Source: Trichomonas tenax
Lineage: Eukaryota > Parabasalia > Trichomonadida > Trichomonadidae
NCBI GenBank assembly: GCA_023091735.1
Contig: JALKBU010000140.1
Coordinates: 1 to 64,000 of the forward strand
Reading direction: 5' to 3'
Length of the DNA stretch: 64,000 nt
The notes under the pieces were generated by a model. The model searched no databases. It was not told the DNA's origin and worked only from the letters and a program-made list of their open reading frames with translations. The translations under genes and the position numbers were made by a program. Within the stretch, counting starts at the first letter, position 1. Every line of letters begins with the position of its first letter. Of this stretch, positions 18,664 through 29,800 are shown piece by piece.

Positions 18664-20433
18664 TCAAGGCAATTTGTCTTTAAGAACTTTGTAGAGTGTA
18701 ATGTTGCCTCGTGTGAAAACTTTACTGAATATCTCTGATGTGGCGACTTGCTTGAAGATGGATGAGTTTGTGAATGTATCGACGGTGACATAATCAATGC
18801 CATACATCTTAAGGACCATAGGATTGTTGATAGATCTGTATATGTATGTGAGAATACGTTTCCTTGCTGGAACATCTCCTTTCAGATACTCCAACAGAAT
18901 GTTTGGTCCTGTTTGTGACTTCCTTCCTGCCAAAACTATGAACGGATCTATAGTTCTAACTTCATTGAAGAAACTATCAGATCGCTTAGTGTTCTTCACT
19001 GCCCACTTAGCGGCTGCAAGCATATCATCTGTGAAGACTTGCTTCTTCATATTCCTGATGTTTAGTGAATTCGATATCATTCCTGGATATATCACAGCAA
19101 TGAAGACAAACACTCCAATAATCACTTTATATGGTCTCTTTGATTTGATAAAGTTTGCAATGAACTGAGAAACGACAACAACAGCTCCGCAATAGAAAGA
19201 TGCAATCGATAGAAGATTTCCATCTGGGTTTGGTGATGTAATGATCGCAGAAAGAAACAAAGAAAAGATCATTGATGCGAAAACAACTGTCTGTGCTGTT
19301 CTCTTCATTGTTATCCATGATAAACATGAAAATACAATGAACAAAGGCCAGAATGTCTTGATTATTCCAATGAAATATCTTGGACCGCGAATCTTGAGAA
19401 TCATTGATCTTTCATCAATAACAGAAACGAAAAACATCTGTGGAATCAGCATCATAACAAGGAGGACTGAGAATATGTATATCTTTTGGAATACAATCTG
19501 CCAGCTGAAGAAGTATTGATATGGAAACGTGAAAACAAATAATGAGTAAATCGCAAGTAAAAATCCATAGAAAATATCAATGGAATGAGTAAATGTGAGT
19601 GAATACGCTACAGCTGATAACATGAAAAAGCCTTTTCTTCGATATCGATAACAAATTCCTGAAATAATAAGTGAATATCCAAAAATTGCTAGTGGGAATG
19701 CATATAAATTGCTCATGATCATAAATACATCGCTTAAAAAGTTCTTCCTTATTCCGAACAAGAAAATCAAAATTGAAATCTCTGAAGCAATGATACTGGG
19801 CGAAAATAACTTAGTGAGATACACCAAGCCACTAAATGTACCTAAAACATTTGTAAAAACTATCACTTTGTAAGCAAATATTGGCGAAAAGCCATTTGAT
19901 ATCATAATTGCTGCATTAATTGTGTCGTAAGTATAATATTGGATATTAGAATCCTTAAAGTAGTTAACATAAAGTGGAATTTTCGTATTTTCTCCATAAG
20001 AAATCGATGTTGCTAAACTTAAAGAGTGAATTAAAGCACTTACATTGCGACAAGCGATATATTTGTTGTCTGCGAAGTAAACGTGGTTGGTTGTTACTAG
20101 CGTTATTGGAATAATTATAATATATGGGAAAATTTGATTTAAATTCAATTTAAAATGGATTTGTTTCCGAAATTTAATCAAAATTGCACATAAAAGGGAC
20201 AATATAGCTTCTAAAAATATTAAGAATTGGCTGTATCGAAAATAATTCATGATTAAAATTGTGAAAAAGCCAATAAAATTGGTGGCGAGGACAAAACTGA
20301 AAGAAATCATTTCCAGTTCTGGAATTCCGCCATTTGTCGCTATAAATATCAACTCATAGGCAAGAAATGACGTTGATAGAAAAAGCAAAAGATAGAACAT
20401 TAAAATTATGCCATGTAAAATCATATTTAACAT
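18664..20433 (-). CDS. Polytopic membrane protein, possible GT-C glycosyltransferase
   Basis: About 589 residues with some 12-13 hydrophobic helices and a soluble C-terminal part of about 110 residues (from DDMLAAAKWAVKNTKRSD). The architecture of many membrane helices followed by a small lumenal domain with phrases such as AKWAVKNT, VLAGRKSQTGPN and YGIDYVTVD resembles GT-C-fold glycosyltransferases and related bacterial membrane proteins. No catalytic Asp motif could be assigned with confidence. The first ATG (20433) and another at 20424 lie inside two copies of the promoter-like TTTACATG motif, so translation may really begin at the ATG at 20400 (residue 12). Its flanks are a convergent Pmp-like gene and the palindromic repeat. 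Confidence 0.65.
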   Translation of the reverse strand: MLNMILHGIILMFYLLLFLSTSFLAYELIFIATNGGIPELEMISFSFVLATNFIGFFTILIMNYFRYSQFLIFLEAILSLLCAILIKFRKQIHFKLNLNQIFPYIIIIPITLVTTNHVYFADNKYIACRNVSALIHSLSLATSISYGENTKIPLYVNYFKDSNIQYYTYDTINAAIMISNGFSPIFAYKVIVFTNVLGTFSGLVYLTKLFSPSIIASEISILIFLFGIRKNFLSDVFMIMSNLYAFPLAIFGYSLIISGICYRYRRKGFFMLSAVAYSLTFTHSIDIFYGFLLAIYSLFVFTFPYQYFFSWQIVFQKIYIFSVLLVMMLIPQMFFVSVIDERSMILKIRGPRYFIGIIKTFWPLFIVFSCLSWITMKRTAQTVVFASMIFSLFLSAIITSPNPDGNLLSIASFYCGAVVVVSQFIANFIKSKRPYKVIIGVFVFIAVIYPGMISNSLNIRNMKKQVFTDDMLAAAKWAVKNTKRSDSFFNEVRTIDPFIVLAGRKSQTGPNILLEYLKGDVPARKRILTYIYRSINNPMVLKMYGIDYVTVDTFTNSSIFKQVATSEIFSKVFTRGNITLYKVLKDKLP

Positions 20434-20440
20434 GTAAATA
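20409..20440 (-). promoter_or_regulatory. Two TTTACATG-type motifs overlapping annotated start
   Basis: On the minus strand TTTACATGTTA (near 20439) and TTTTACATGGCA (20420-20409) precede the ATG at 20400. Their spacing to 20400 resembles that at 15104 and 25478, supporting the shorter reading of the membrane-protein gene. Confidence 0.4.
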
Positions 20441-20583
20441 TTTTTTACATCAAATCCAGTTTTACAATCAAAATTATATCATGAGAGGAGGCATCTTGAC
20501 CATATTTTGATTTAGAAAAGAAAGTAATCTTAAATTAAAGAGGGGGATCACCATTAAGTTTTGCAGAGGGCAATTAAATTTTT

Positions 20584-21342
20584 ATACGCAAAGTCGGCGA
20601 AACTCGTTTTTTAACTCACAGGATTAAATTCTTGCGAAGTTATTGAACCACAATGTACAAAATACTGTTGTGCATGATATATTAAAGAATTAGCTAACAA
20701 AGTCTATATTTCATTAAAATATTAGATATATCTTGCATCAAAAACATTGATTTCCCATGATGTGCTTTACTCATTATAATATATTATATTCCCATTGTAT
20801 AGCATTTTTATAACGTAAAATATGTTATTGTCGATGATAAATAGGTAAATCTAATCTTAAATTTGCTTTTTAGCTTTTTTTTTGGAAAAAGTATTCCAAG
20901 TGTTCACACATAAGCTCTGTGTGTTATTCTCCCAAAAATAATGATAATTATTTTTTGCACGGCTAAATTTGAAAAGAGTCATCATTATTTTTGGGAGAAT
21001 AACACACAGAGCTTATGTGTGAACACTTGGAATACTTTTTCCAAAAAAAAAGCTAAAAAGCATATTTGTGATTAGATTTACCTATTTATCATCGACAATA
21101 ACATATTTTACGTTATAAAAATGCTATACAATGGGAATATAATATATTATAATGAATAAAACACATCATGGAAAATCAATGTTTTTGATGCAAGATATAT
21201 CTAATATTTTAATGAAATATAGACTTTGTTAGCTAATTCTTTAATATATCATGCACAACAGTATTTTGTACATTGTGGTTCAATAACTTCGCAAGAAGTT
21301 AATCCAGTGAGTTAAAAAACGAGTTTCGCCGACTTTGCGTAT
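20584..21342. repeat. 759-bp near-perfect inverted repeat (foldback-like)
   Basis: Two arms of 362 bp (20584-20945 and 20981-21342) are reverse complements with few differences, separated by 35 bp. The arms hold no protein frame. A third, shorter copy of the arm sequence lies at about 41027-41281, which also matches the loop and the left flank (GGGCAATTAAATTTTTAT, about 20568-20585). The repeat unit therefore seems to run from that GGGCAATT end to the loop, and the palindrome is two units placed tail to tail. This is consistent with a foldback or long-TIR mobile element lacking coding capacity; relation to Mavericks or other trichomonad elements cannot be judged here. Confidence 0.85.
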
Positions 21343-21831
21343 CAATTTTAGACAAGCCAGTTTTGAAGATGATCTATGCATTAGTTTGCATAATAGCTTA
21401 TAAAGGACAGCCCAGAACATCCAACAAATGATTAATATATTGATAGAATGTCATGCTACTAAATCTAAGTTAGTCGAAAATTGCTTAAAAATAATGGTCA
21501 TTCAATTTTTATCACTTTTAATGGACATTTTTGATAAGATATGTGATATTTTTTACATCAAATCCTCGTGATTCTACACATGTAAAGTAATATTTGACAC
21601 GTAAATTTGATATTAATTTCATCGCTAAATCTAATAATATTTCTATATTTTACCCTCCCAAAGAGTCATTTATGTGCTGCCTAAAAGAGTGGTTTTCTCC
21701 CGTTTTTTTGCTATTCTGATTAAGCTAATAATGAAGATATTCATATAAAATGTGTTCATTTTGAACAGGTTTTGAACATAAATGGTCATTGGCATTGGTA
21801 ATCAAATATATATGAATAATATTTCACGCTT
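21343..21831. other. Spacer between palindrome and G6PD 3' end
   Basis: No gene is seen. ACATGTAAAG and TGACACGTAAA motifs occur at 21577-21605, far from any start codon; they may belong to a lost gene. Confidence 0.5.
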
Positions 21832-23979
21832 TTAGACAACAATGTACCATGTGAGGTTTCCGTCGATTGGAGAAACAGCCTGAGCCGGGATGATTGATGG
21901 TGTGTATGGCGCGTTGAAGACGAGGTCGATGACGGAGTTTCTCTCTGGATCAGTGATTACAAACAAAACGTTCTTAGCGTTGTTGATAACCCTTCTGCCG
22001 AGAGTGACACGGAACATCTTGACGTGTGGGACGAAGTGTCCGATAACGAGGGACTCCTTGTCGCGGATGGCTGGTGTGCCTGGGAAGAGGGAGGCTGTGT
22101 GTCCTTCTCCACCCATTCCGAGCATGATGATGTCGAACTTTGGATCGTCGGTCTTGAAGTGCTTCTTGATCTCCTCAGCGTAGTCCTTAGCGGCAGCTGT
22201 TGCGTCGATTTCACCCATCATTCTGTGGATGTTCTCCTCTGGGATCTTGATGAACTTGAAGAGGGACTCGTTGATCATCTTGTAGTTGGACAATGTGTGG
22301 TCCGGAGGAACGCATCTCTCATCAACGAACCAGAAGTGGACCTTCTTGAAGTCGATTCTGGACGAGTATGGAGCTGTTGCGAGCAACGAGTAGATTGGCT
22401 TTGGAGCCTGGCCGCCGGAGAGAGCAATATTGCAGATGCCCTTCTCAGCGATTGTGTCAGCGATCAACCTTGTAACCTGCTCTGTGACAGAGTGGACTAA
22501 CTCTGATGGGGACTTGAAGATAACACGCTGACCGTGGTTCTTCTTGTTCCTCTTGATTGTGCCCATGGAGATATCCATCTTCTTGGCGTAAGGAATAATC
22601 TCTGGGTACTTGTCCTTGAGGAGTGGGTCAACGATCTTCCAGCACTGCTCGATCTCATCGGAACGTGGGAAGAAGGACTGATCGCCGTGGATGGCATCGA
22701 AAATAACACGCTCGTAGGCGCCCTGAAGAGCGTTGTCTCCGAACTTGTCCTTGTAGTAGAAAGACAATGGGATCTTTGTTGTCTGAAGGCCGATACCTGG
22801 GACCTTGACGTGCTGCTTGAGAACGATGCCTTCCTTTGGCTGGACCTTGATTTCCAAAACGTTTGGCTTGTTGATTGTTGAATCACCGAACAAAGCATGT
22901 GGAATGTCGTGGAAGACGAACTTGATGGAAGACTTCTTCTCAGCGAGTGCCTTACCAGAGCAGATGTAGAATGGAACGCCCTGCCATCTCCAGTTGTCGA
23001 TGAAGAATCTGATGTAAGCGAATGTTGGTGTTGTTGAGCCCTCTGGGACGCCATTATGCTCCCTGTAGCCAATGTACTGGCCGAGGATGACATCCTCCCT
23101 TGTGAGTGGACGGATGGATCTCAAAACCTTCATCTTCTCATCTCTGATTGCCTTGGAGTTCATTTCACTTGGCGGCTCCATGGCAACGATGGAGAGCATC
23201 TGGAGAAGGTGATTCTGGATCATATCTCTGATAACAGAGACGCCCTCGTAGTAGCCAATTCTGTTCTCGACATCGACGGCCTCAGCGACCAAGATTTCGA
23301 CGTGCGAGATATAGTTTCTGTTCCAGAGTGGCTCCCAGATTGTGTTACCCCAGCGGAATGTGAAAATGTTCATAACCGTCTCCTTGGCGAGGTAGTGGTC
23401 GATACGGTAGAGGTCCTCTTCGGCGAACTTGGCGTGGAGGGACTCGTTGAGCTCGAGAGCTGTCTTATATGATGTGCCGAATGGTTTTTCGACAATCACT
23501 CTGACCCAGCGCTCGCTGTTTGTTGTGAGGCCGGCCTGCTTGAGGTTATCAGAAATGACGTGGATGAGTGATGGTGGTGTGGCGAAATAAACAAGGACGC
23601 CTTCGAATTTGTGCTCATCGATGACAGCCTTGAGGTTCTGGTATATCTGTGGGTCGTCATAGCTACCATCCATGTACTTGAATCTCTTCAAGAAGTCATC
23701 TGGGACTGTCAAGCATGGCTCTTCAGCGTTTTCGTCATTGCAACCCTGATGGAGCCTTGAAAACTGGACAACGGACTTCGTGATCTTCTCACGTAACTCC
23801 TGGTCAGTAAACTTAGATCTAGCAATGCCGATGATCATTGTTGCTTCGTGGAATTGATCGTACAATGAGATTGATTCAAGCGAAGGGATAAGCATTCTCA
23901 TTGAAAGGTCACCAGAAGCGCCGAAGATGACCACGGCGATCTTCTTGTCCTTCAAAGGTTCATACATGTTAGATGACAT
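21832..23979 (-). CDS. G6PD::6PGL: Fused glucose-6-phosphate dehydrogenase / 6-phosphogluconolactonase
   Basis: A 715-residue bifunctional enzyme for the first two steps of the oxidative pentose phosphate pathway, giving NADPH and 6-phosphogluconate. The G6PD half (about 10-465) has the NADP-binding GASGDLSMR (20-28), EKPFGTS (163-169) and the active-site RIDHYLAKE (191-199, the usual Gly being Ala). The 6PGL half (about 480-715) has ALSGGQAPKPIY, the VDERCVPPDH loop and MLGMGGEGHTASLFPG. The same fusion is known in Trichomonas and Giardia. I chose the ATG at 23979: the upstream frame has only a TTG, and an Inr-like TCATTTTT lies 9 nt before this ATG. Codon third positions are rich in G and C, pointing to high expression. 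The stop overlaps TAAA. Confidence 0.96.
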   Translation of the reverse strand: MSSNMYEPLKDKKIAVVIFGASGDLSMRMLIPSLESISLYDQFHEATMIIGIARSKFTDQELREKITKSVVQFSRLHQGCNDENAEEPCLTVPDDFLKRFKYMDGSYDDPQIYQNLKAVIDEHKFEGVLVYFATPPSLIHVISDNLKQAGLTTNSERWVRVIVEKPFGTSYKTALELNESLHAKFAEEDLYRIDHYLAKETVMNIFTFRWGNTIWEPLWNRNYISHVEILVAEAVDVENRIGYYEGVSVIRDMIQNHLLQMLSIVAMEPPSEMNSKAIRDEKMKVLRSIRPLTREDVILGQYIGYREHNGVPEGSTTPTFAYIRFFIDNWRWQGVPFYICSGKALAEKKSSIKFVFHDIPHALFGDSTINKPNVLEIKVQPKEGIVLKQHVKVPGIGLQTTKIPLSFYYKDKFGDNALQGAYERVIFDAIHGDQSFFPRSDEIEQCWKIVDPLLKDKYPEIIPYAKKMDISMGTIKRNKKNHGQRVIFKSPSELVHSVTEQVTRLIADTIAEKGICNIALSGGQAPKPIYSLLATAPYSSRIDFKKVHFWFVDERCVPPDHTLSNYKMINESLFKFIKIPEENIHRMMGEIDATAAAKDYAEEIKKHFKTDDPKFDIIMLGMGGEGHTASLFPGTPAIRDKESLVIGHFVPHVKMFRVTLGRRVINNAKNVLFVITDPERNSVIDLVFNAPYTPSIIPAQAVSPIDGNLTWYIVV

Positions 23980-23982
23980 AAG

Positions 23983-23990
23983 AAAAATGA
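23983..23990 (-). promoter_or_regulatory. Inr-like TCATTTTT of G6PD::6PGL gene
   Basis: Read on the minus strand, TCATTTTT places the inferred +1 adenine at 23988, 9 nt before the ATG. This fits the trichomonad initiator and fixes the start codon choice. Confidence 0.55.
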
Positions 23991-25477
23991 TATAAAACTT
24001 ACAAGTTTTTCGCCAATTCAAATCTATGGACAAACATCCCTCAAAAAATAAATCGCTTTCAAAATTAAATTAAAATTTATAATTTAAGTATGCTATTTAT
24101 ATATTCTTAAACAAAATTTATAAGAAAAGTGAGGTTGACAAAATGTTTGATTGATCATAGAATTCAACACTTTTATCCATGAATATGTGTTTTGTAAGAA
24201 AAAATTGCGATAAAATTTTTGAGTTTAAATTCAATTGCTTTTGTTCGAAATTGATTGATCATCGAAAAAAATAGCACAATTTTTCCTCGCAATATAAAAT
24301 GAGACGATTTTAAAATAATTTTTTTGATTGTCAGAAATTTTTTATTCGCGTATGCTGTGGAACATGTATCCTTTCGTTTTTGGGAAGGAAAAATTTTTCA
24401 TGTGACCAATTTTTTATTGTTTTCACCCGTAGAAATCAGCTTTTTCATGTTTATTCATATGTTTCCGATACCCTGATATAGTAGAATAAGTACCCATTTT
24501 GTTGGTGTGTTCTCTCGCTCATTAAGCATATTTCGTGATATCTTATTCTAGGGTAACCGAAGGTTTTCTTCCATGAAAAAGCAAAGCACAATTAATATAT
24601 TACGTGAATACAGTCGACTTCCAATAAAAAGTAATATTTTCCAATGATTTTCAAATATATTCTTCTGGAGCTCGGGAACAATAAAAACAACTACACAGCA
24701 GCCTGTTAATCGAACCATAACCAAAAACAATGCAAAAGAAAAGAAAATATGAAATCATCCAATATTTCGTTTTCCGAGCCTATATTTGATTATCCAGATA
24801 GATCTCCAATCATTGGTTAATCGGTTAATGATATATTCGTTTTCGGTGTACAAACGATCAAAAATTAAGGAGAATTTATCAGTTTTATTGAACTTTCTTT
24901 CTTATAAGAATAGCTTAATTGGATCCTCTCCAATCAAATAGTACATCAAAAAGAGTTAAAAAGTTCATATTTTTAATTTTCGATTGCCAATTGATTTTTA
25001 AAGGATGTTATATCAAGTAAATACTAATCCGTGGTACGCAATGTATGATCGCCAATGTCTTTACTCTTCTTTTTTGAATAAATAAATCCGAGATAAAATA
25101 AAACTTGCTTGCTTCATTATGACCTACTGTAATTGCTTCAATCAAGGATGCTTTTGTTTTCTGATGCATAACGAGAGAATATATTTTATAAGAAGGAATC
25201 TAGGGATATCTTGAAGCTTATGAAATTGCATCTGTCATAAAATATATTCACCTATCAATAGAAAATACACGTTTACAGTATGAAGTGTCTTTGGTAATAA
25301 AATCAAAACAGATATCAATTGATCTGTCCTTGTTTTGAAAAACTGTTTTGTCGTAGATGTGTCTGGTGATGGGCTTCCTGTTCATGAATTCTCATTCAAT
25401 AAATGAAATATTAAAGGGGCGGGAAATTTATTATAGGGATTTGACTTTACATGACAGTTTTGTGGGCAAAATTATAA
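23991..25477. other. Long AT-rich spacer between divergent genes
   Basis: Nearly 1.5 kb with no supported gene. Only short random frames are seen until the TTTACATGACA motif at 25446. Confidence 0.55.
25446..25456 (+). promoter_or_regulatory. Single TTTACATGACA motif
   Basis: An exact copy of the recurrent element, 21 nt before the ATG at 25478. No Inr-like TCAYWWTT is present here. Confidence 0.5.
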
Positions 25478-25822
25478 ATGTCTATTGCTAGTGGCTCTAC
25501 TTTTGAGTCTACCGACAAATTTCCGAAAAGAACGAAACTAGAACCGTCACCGCTGATTTATGAGAACGAAATGTACTTCATTAGAGAAATTATATACGAA
25601 GAAGAATCAAGTTCATCAAATAAAATGCAATTACCTTCTAGATTTTTCGAGTTTGACAACAACGTCAAAAATTTTCTTGATGCACTCAAAGCACAACATC
25701 CAAAATGTACTATTTTAAATCCAAAAATTAAAAACAAAAAGTTTAAAGCAGCTTATTTTTACATCGATCAAACCCGAGATGTTTGGAAGATAATCCCTAT
25801 TCCAAATCAGAATAATCAGTAG
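25478..25822 (+). CDS. Small unknown protein (114 aa)
   Basis: A complete frame with an ATG start placed 21 nt behind a TTTACATGACA element, which supports it being a gene. The N-terminal third is serine-rich and polar. The middle (about residues 27-50) is acidic, and the rest is a mixed alpha/beta-like segment ending in VWKIIPIPNQNNQ. No transmembrane helix, signal or known domain is visible. It lies convergent with the tail-anchored protein gene downstream. I do not recognise the family. Confidence 0.55.
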   Translation: MSIASGSTFESTDKFPKRTKLEPSPLIYENEMYFIREIIYEEESSSSNKMQLPSRFFEFDNNVKNFLDALKAQHPKCTILNPKIKNKKFKAAYFYIDQTRDVWKIIPIPNQNNQ

Positions 25823-26028
25823 AATAATTTTTTTTGTATTTATTTGTTCTTTCTTGAAGCTTTTAAACACAGCGTTTAGACTTTAGTCTTCCTCTTTTCA
25901 TGCATATTTTTACTGTGTTGATAAAAAAATATTATATTTTAATTTTTTCTTTCTGTTTAATATTGATGTATTCTTCAGAAACAAAACAAACAAGCTTTAC
26001 ATTACAAAACAAGTATTCAAACAAAAAA

Positions 26029-26874
26029 TTAATCTTTTTTGCGTTTGATCATTGCACCAACGAATGCTACAAACAGTGGAATGAGTGAAAACGCAAATGC
26101 AACATCGTTCTTTGAGTCATTTTTAACATAATTTGGACTTGGAAGAGCAAGTTGATGTTCTATCTCATTGGCTATCTCAGAAATTCTTCGTGATTCCTTC
26201 CTTGCCTCTTCTTCAGCGTTATCTCTTTGTTGAAGAGAATAAAATATTTCTCTGGCTTTCTTTTCAAGGTCAAGCTTGAGTCCTGTAAGTTCTGTAGATG
26301 CAAAAGATATAGATGGATCAATTTCATGCTCTTCACTAAGCATAATTTCAAGATTTGAAATAGAATTTCGAATATCCGTGAAAAATTCATTGAAAGGAAT
26401 TGGTATAAAGTCGTTTGTTGATGGATGTTTGCCTGATGATAGTGCAATTAGCTTGTTTTGCTCGCGATGTCTTCTCAAAATGTGATTCATTAAAATCTGT
26501 TCAAATGCTGGTTCAACTTCGCTTATTTTTATAGTAACAGTTACAATAGAGCTAGAAAATCCGTTTTCATCGGGATATATCTTTCTAATCGATTTCACAC
26601 CAAACGATTTTCCGCTAATATTGAAAAAGAAGCGCGTAACAAGTACATATCCGGTCACAGTGTTCGCGTACTTGATCGTATCTGTCTGATAGAGCCTGAT
26701 TTGCTTATCGATTTCAGGTATAAGAGGCACAAAGTTTATATTGTGGCCATCTACAACGACATCGTCGTCACCCATCTCGAAGTGAAGGCGTATTCTGAAA
26801 TTCTCGTTCGATGTCAGCATGCTGTTGACGCTTGATGCAGGTAACTGATGCTGCGATTCAAGCGGGAACTCCAT
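26029..26874 (-). CDS. Tail-anchored membrane protein, unknown function
   Basis: 281 residues. Start at the ATG at 26874, since the two extra upstream codons begin with TTG and an Inr-like TCACTTTT lies 14 nt before this ATG. The N-terminal 200 residues are a mixed soluble domain with beta-rich stretches around 45-120. A helical, charged segment (about 195-245) follows, and a single C-terminal hydrophobic helix (VAFAFSLIPLFVAFVGAM) ends in IKRKKD. This is a tail anchor with a basic tip, the type used for hydrogenosomal or ER membranes in trichomonads. No SNARE or enzyme motif was identified. Together with the CS/TPR gene at 15.9 kb it is one of two tail-anchored proteins in the window. Confidence 0.75.
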   Translation of the reverse strand: MEFPLESQHQLPASSVNSMLTSNENFRIRLHFEMGDDDVVVDGHNINFVPLIPEIDKQIRLYQTDTIKYANTVTGYVLVTRFFFNISGKSFGVKSIRKIYPDENGFSSSIVTVTIKISEVEPAFEQILMNHILRRHREQNKLIALSSGKHPSTNDFIPIPFNEFFTDIRNSISNLEIMLSEEHEIDPSISFASTELTGLKLDLEKKAREIFYSLQQRDNAEEEARKESRRISEIANEIEHQLALPSPNYVKNDSKNDVAFAFSLIPLFVAFVGAMIKRKKD

Positions 26875-26882
26875 ATGCAATG

Positions 26883-26890
26883 AAAAGTGA
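26883..26890 (-). promoter_or_regulatory. Inr-like TCACTTTT
   Basis: On the minus strand TCACTTTT precedes the ATG at 26874; the inferred +1 at 26888 gives a 14-nt leader. The same sequence occurs before the genes at 447 and 43433. Confidence 0.6.
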
Positions 26891-29800
26891 CAGTTTTATA
26901 AAAACATTTCATTTTCTTTATTCTTTATATAATTAGATTTCTCGGTACCTTTTCGATATCAACTGGGTTGTATATATGCAACTGCTTTACCAAATAAAAA
27001 TTGGTGCTTAATCGAGTAAATTTCGAGAAAATGCTGTTTTTCTAAAATGAACATTCTTTGATCAATATTTCTTTATCTGTGAGTAATACAGAAAAATTGC
27101 AAAGGTAACATATATGTAATTTTTAGTAGGGATTAGAATGAATGTATTTTGCAACATTTTGTTGAGTTTTTGTGATTTGCTAATAGTTCATTTCTTCGAA
27201 TATTTGTTTTTATGCCTGGCTTAGGTTCGACTTTCCCTCCCACTTCTTGAGGTGAGGATGGCCATGGGGTCAAAACATAATGTTATCGGTAAATGAAAAG
27301 ATCAGACATTGACATTCTATTTTCCTTCTTAGAGTGTGATATAAAGGAGTTAACGGTCGAAATTTAATTTTGACATGTAAAATCAAATCCGACATATTCC
27401 AAATGATGTGTTGATGTTTTTGCTCTAAACATATATATTATTCTTTCAAAGTTTGCCCTATATTATTCTTGAGATTTGCCGATTTATTTGCTATGTAATC
27501 TAAGAAATATGACGATATTTATGTTGAAGAATTTAAAACCTAATGAATTCATGACGGGAAAAGCAGTGAATCAAGCTTTATTTGAAGCTTATATCAATGA
27601 CAATAAAAATACCCTCTAATTTTGCTATATTTTTATAAATCATGACAAATTCTAGTTTCTCCAAAATACAAATTCTTCCAAACCCATACCATATTTCCAG
27701 CAGCAGATGATATATCTAACCACAAAATTTCAAATCATTTTGGACCACGATTTTCTAGTTGAAATCAATCATTGGGTAGAACGTGCATTTGCCACTTTTG
27801 ATTCCACTATAACAGGCGCTTCAACCACTGCTATGAGCCACATCCAAATAACCAATTCACCGAAAACCTTGATCGTTTTTTTAAAATGCACTGAAATTGA
27901 AATAAGATTTGGGCAATGAAATCTTTCATTTCTCGGTTCTTGATTTGAGTGTGAACGGGCATTAGTGATGAGAGATGGCGTATTACATCTGTATGGTAGT
28001 GTTCACTTATTCTAATATTTTTTTATTGATTATGATGATCAAAAAAAGCAAGCAGTTGCGAATGAGAAATTGTTTGATATTGATCAATTTCAATATTTCA
28101 ATATCAAATAGCTATTTGAGTTCTTCTCATTTCCATTGTTTCGAATTATCAGATGAGGTAGATGGATTGGAAAAATAATGCAGTAGTGTGCAAACGAGAT
28201 TATTATAATAATTAAAAATGATGATAATATGATATCATGAAATTTTCACTTTCTCTATCAGATAATGATCAATATTGAGGGATCGTGTATTTTCGTAGCA
28301 ATAGTGTCACATCCAGTTATTGTAATGAGATGATATTGAATGATTCAAAACCATTATAATTACCTTCAATCAAAATATATTCTTGGAGAGAAATCAAGAA
28401 AGAATAAATCCTTATGGCGTGTTTGCATAATCTTTGCTACTCATTAACAAGCGAGGAAGTTTGAAGCACAAATCAGTGCAAACTCTAAGATATGCAGAAG
28501 AATTTCCTTTGAACTGATATACATATAATCGATTCGAGTAGTACTCAATGTGCCAAAAAATAAAAAGCTCTATTTTTTGCAGCATCATGATATTGTATCT
28601 ATACAGATCAGCTTGCAGAACTTTTAGATGTTTCTCAAAAATAACATAAAAACAATTAAAATGTCGATGAAATAACTAAGGTACTGGAAAGGAGGACTAG
28701 CTCTGATGTTTTCATGAGCGTAAGCATAGTTCAGCATTCGAATCAAAGTTTTTAAACCTTTTGCTGAATAATTAATGTTGCGTGAATAATTTAGTGAATG
28801 AAGCCTATATAATCAACAAACCACTTGTGATTATACGTAAATTAGATGTATTCAATTCTTTAACATTCGTATAATCAATGATGTTAGACCAGTTTGCATA
28901 TGAGTTGTTAATCCAGAGAGAATCGATTGATAGCATATACTGAATTGCAATATTATTGAGTTTATTTCGATTAGAATCCTGATTGAGATAAGTCTTGTGG
29001 ATGTTATATTCCCGAATTTGTTATCTATAACATGCTAACTATAATATTTTTTACCATAAGTAGATTAAAATGAACTGGAATCATGAAATATTCTATAATA
29101 TGGTTGAAATTCCAAGAAAAGATATCTATAATGGCATACTTAAACATGCTAATGTTAATCATTAAATTTCTAGAAGATTTTCATTCCTACCAATGTCATT
29201 ATTCTAATAGTCATTATTCCGAATATTGAGCATTATTTCATTATTCTTATTTCTAATTCCTAATTCCTATAGTGCAACATTATGCTTAATTCCTATTTTA
29301 ATTGGATATGTGCATATAGGGTCCAATATGTGCAATTCCAAATTAAAAGTTTATTCGAATAAAGTCCATTCAGTTCTCAAACAATATGTTAATCATGTTT
29401 GAATGATTCAAAATCATAATTTCATTATGCAATGATTAGCAAAAGAAATTGATACGATGCAATATTGATGATCAAACATATGCAAGCTATACATCATACC
29501 ATAAGCACTTTACCAATGCTTTGTCAACTGATCTAACGCCGGCACTTAATGAAGAACAAAACAAAATGGAGAAAAGATTTTATTTTCATCCATATTTGCA
29601 ATATTCTCAGTATATTATCCAAATGATGTAGTGCGTGTTTATTCCAAATATGGAGGGAAACATAACGTATTTTACCCAGCAAAATTGTAGGGAAAAAAGT
29701 TAAAAAAAAACTGATATTGTAATTAACATTCATCATCAGCAATACATCGTTGCTAAGCTTATCACAAGCTCCTCAAGTCTTTGGTTAATTCAAAACAAAT

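Noticed and set aside
21890..23472. Long plus-strand frames opposite G6PD::6PGL
   Set aside because: Antisense shadows of a codon-biased gene.
29449..29680. 60-codon frame and overlapping YSKYGGKHNVFYPAKL stretch
   Set aside because: Too short, with stops close by and no family recognised; at best an ancient remnant.
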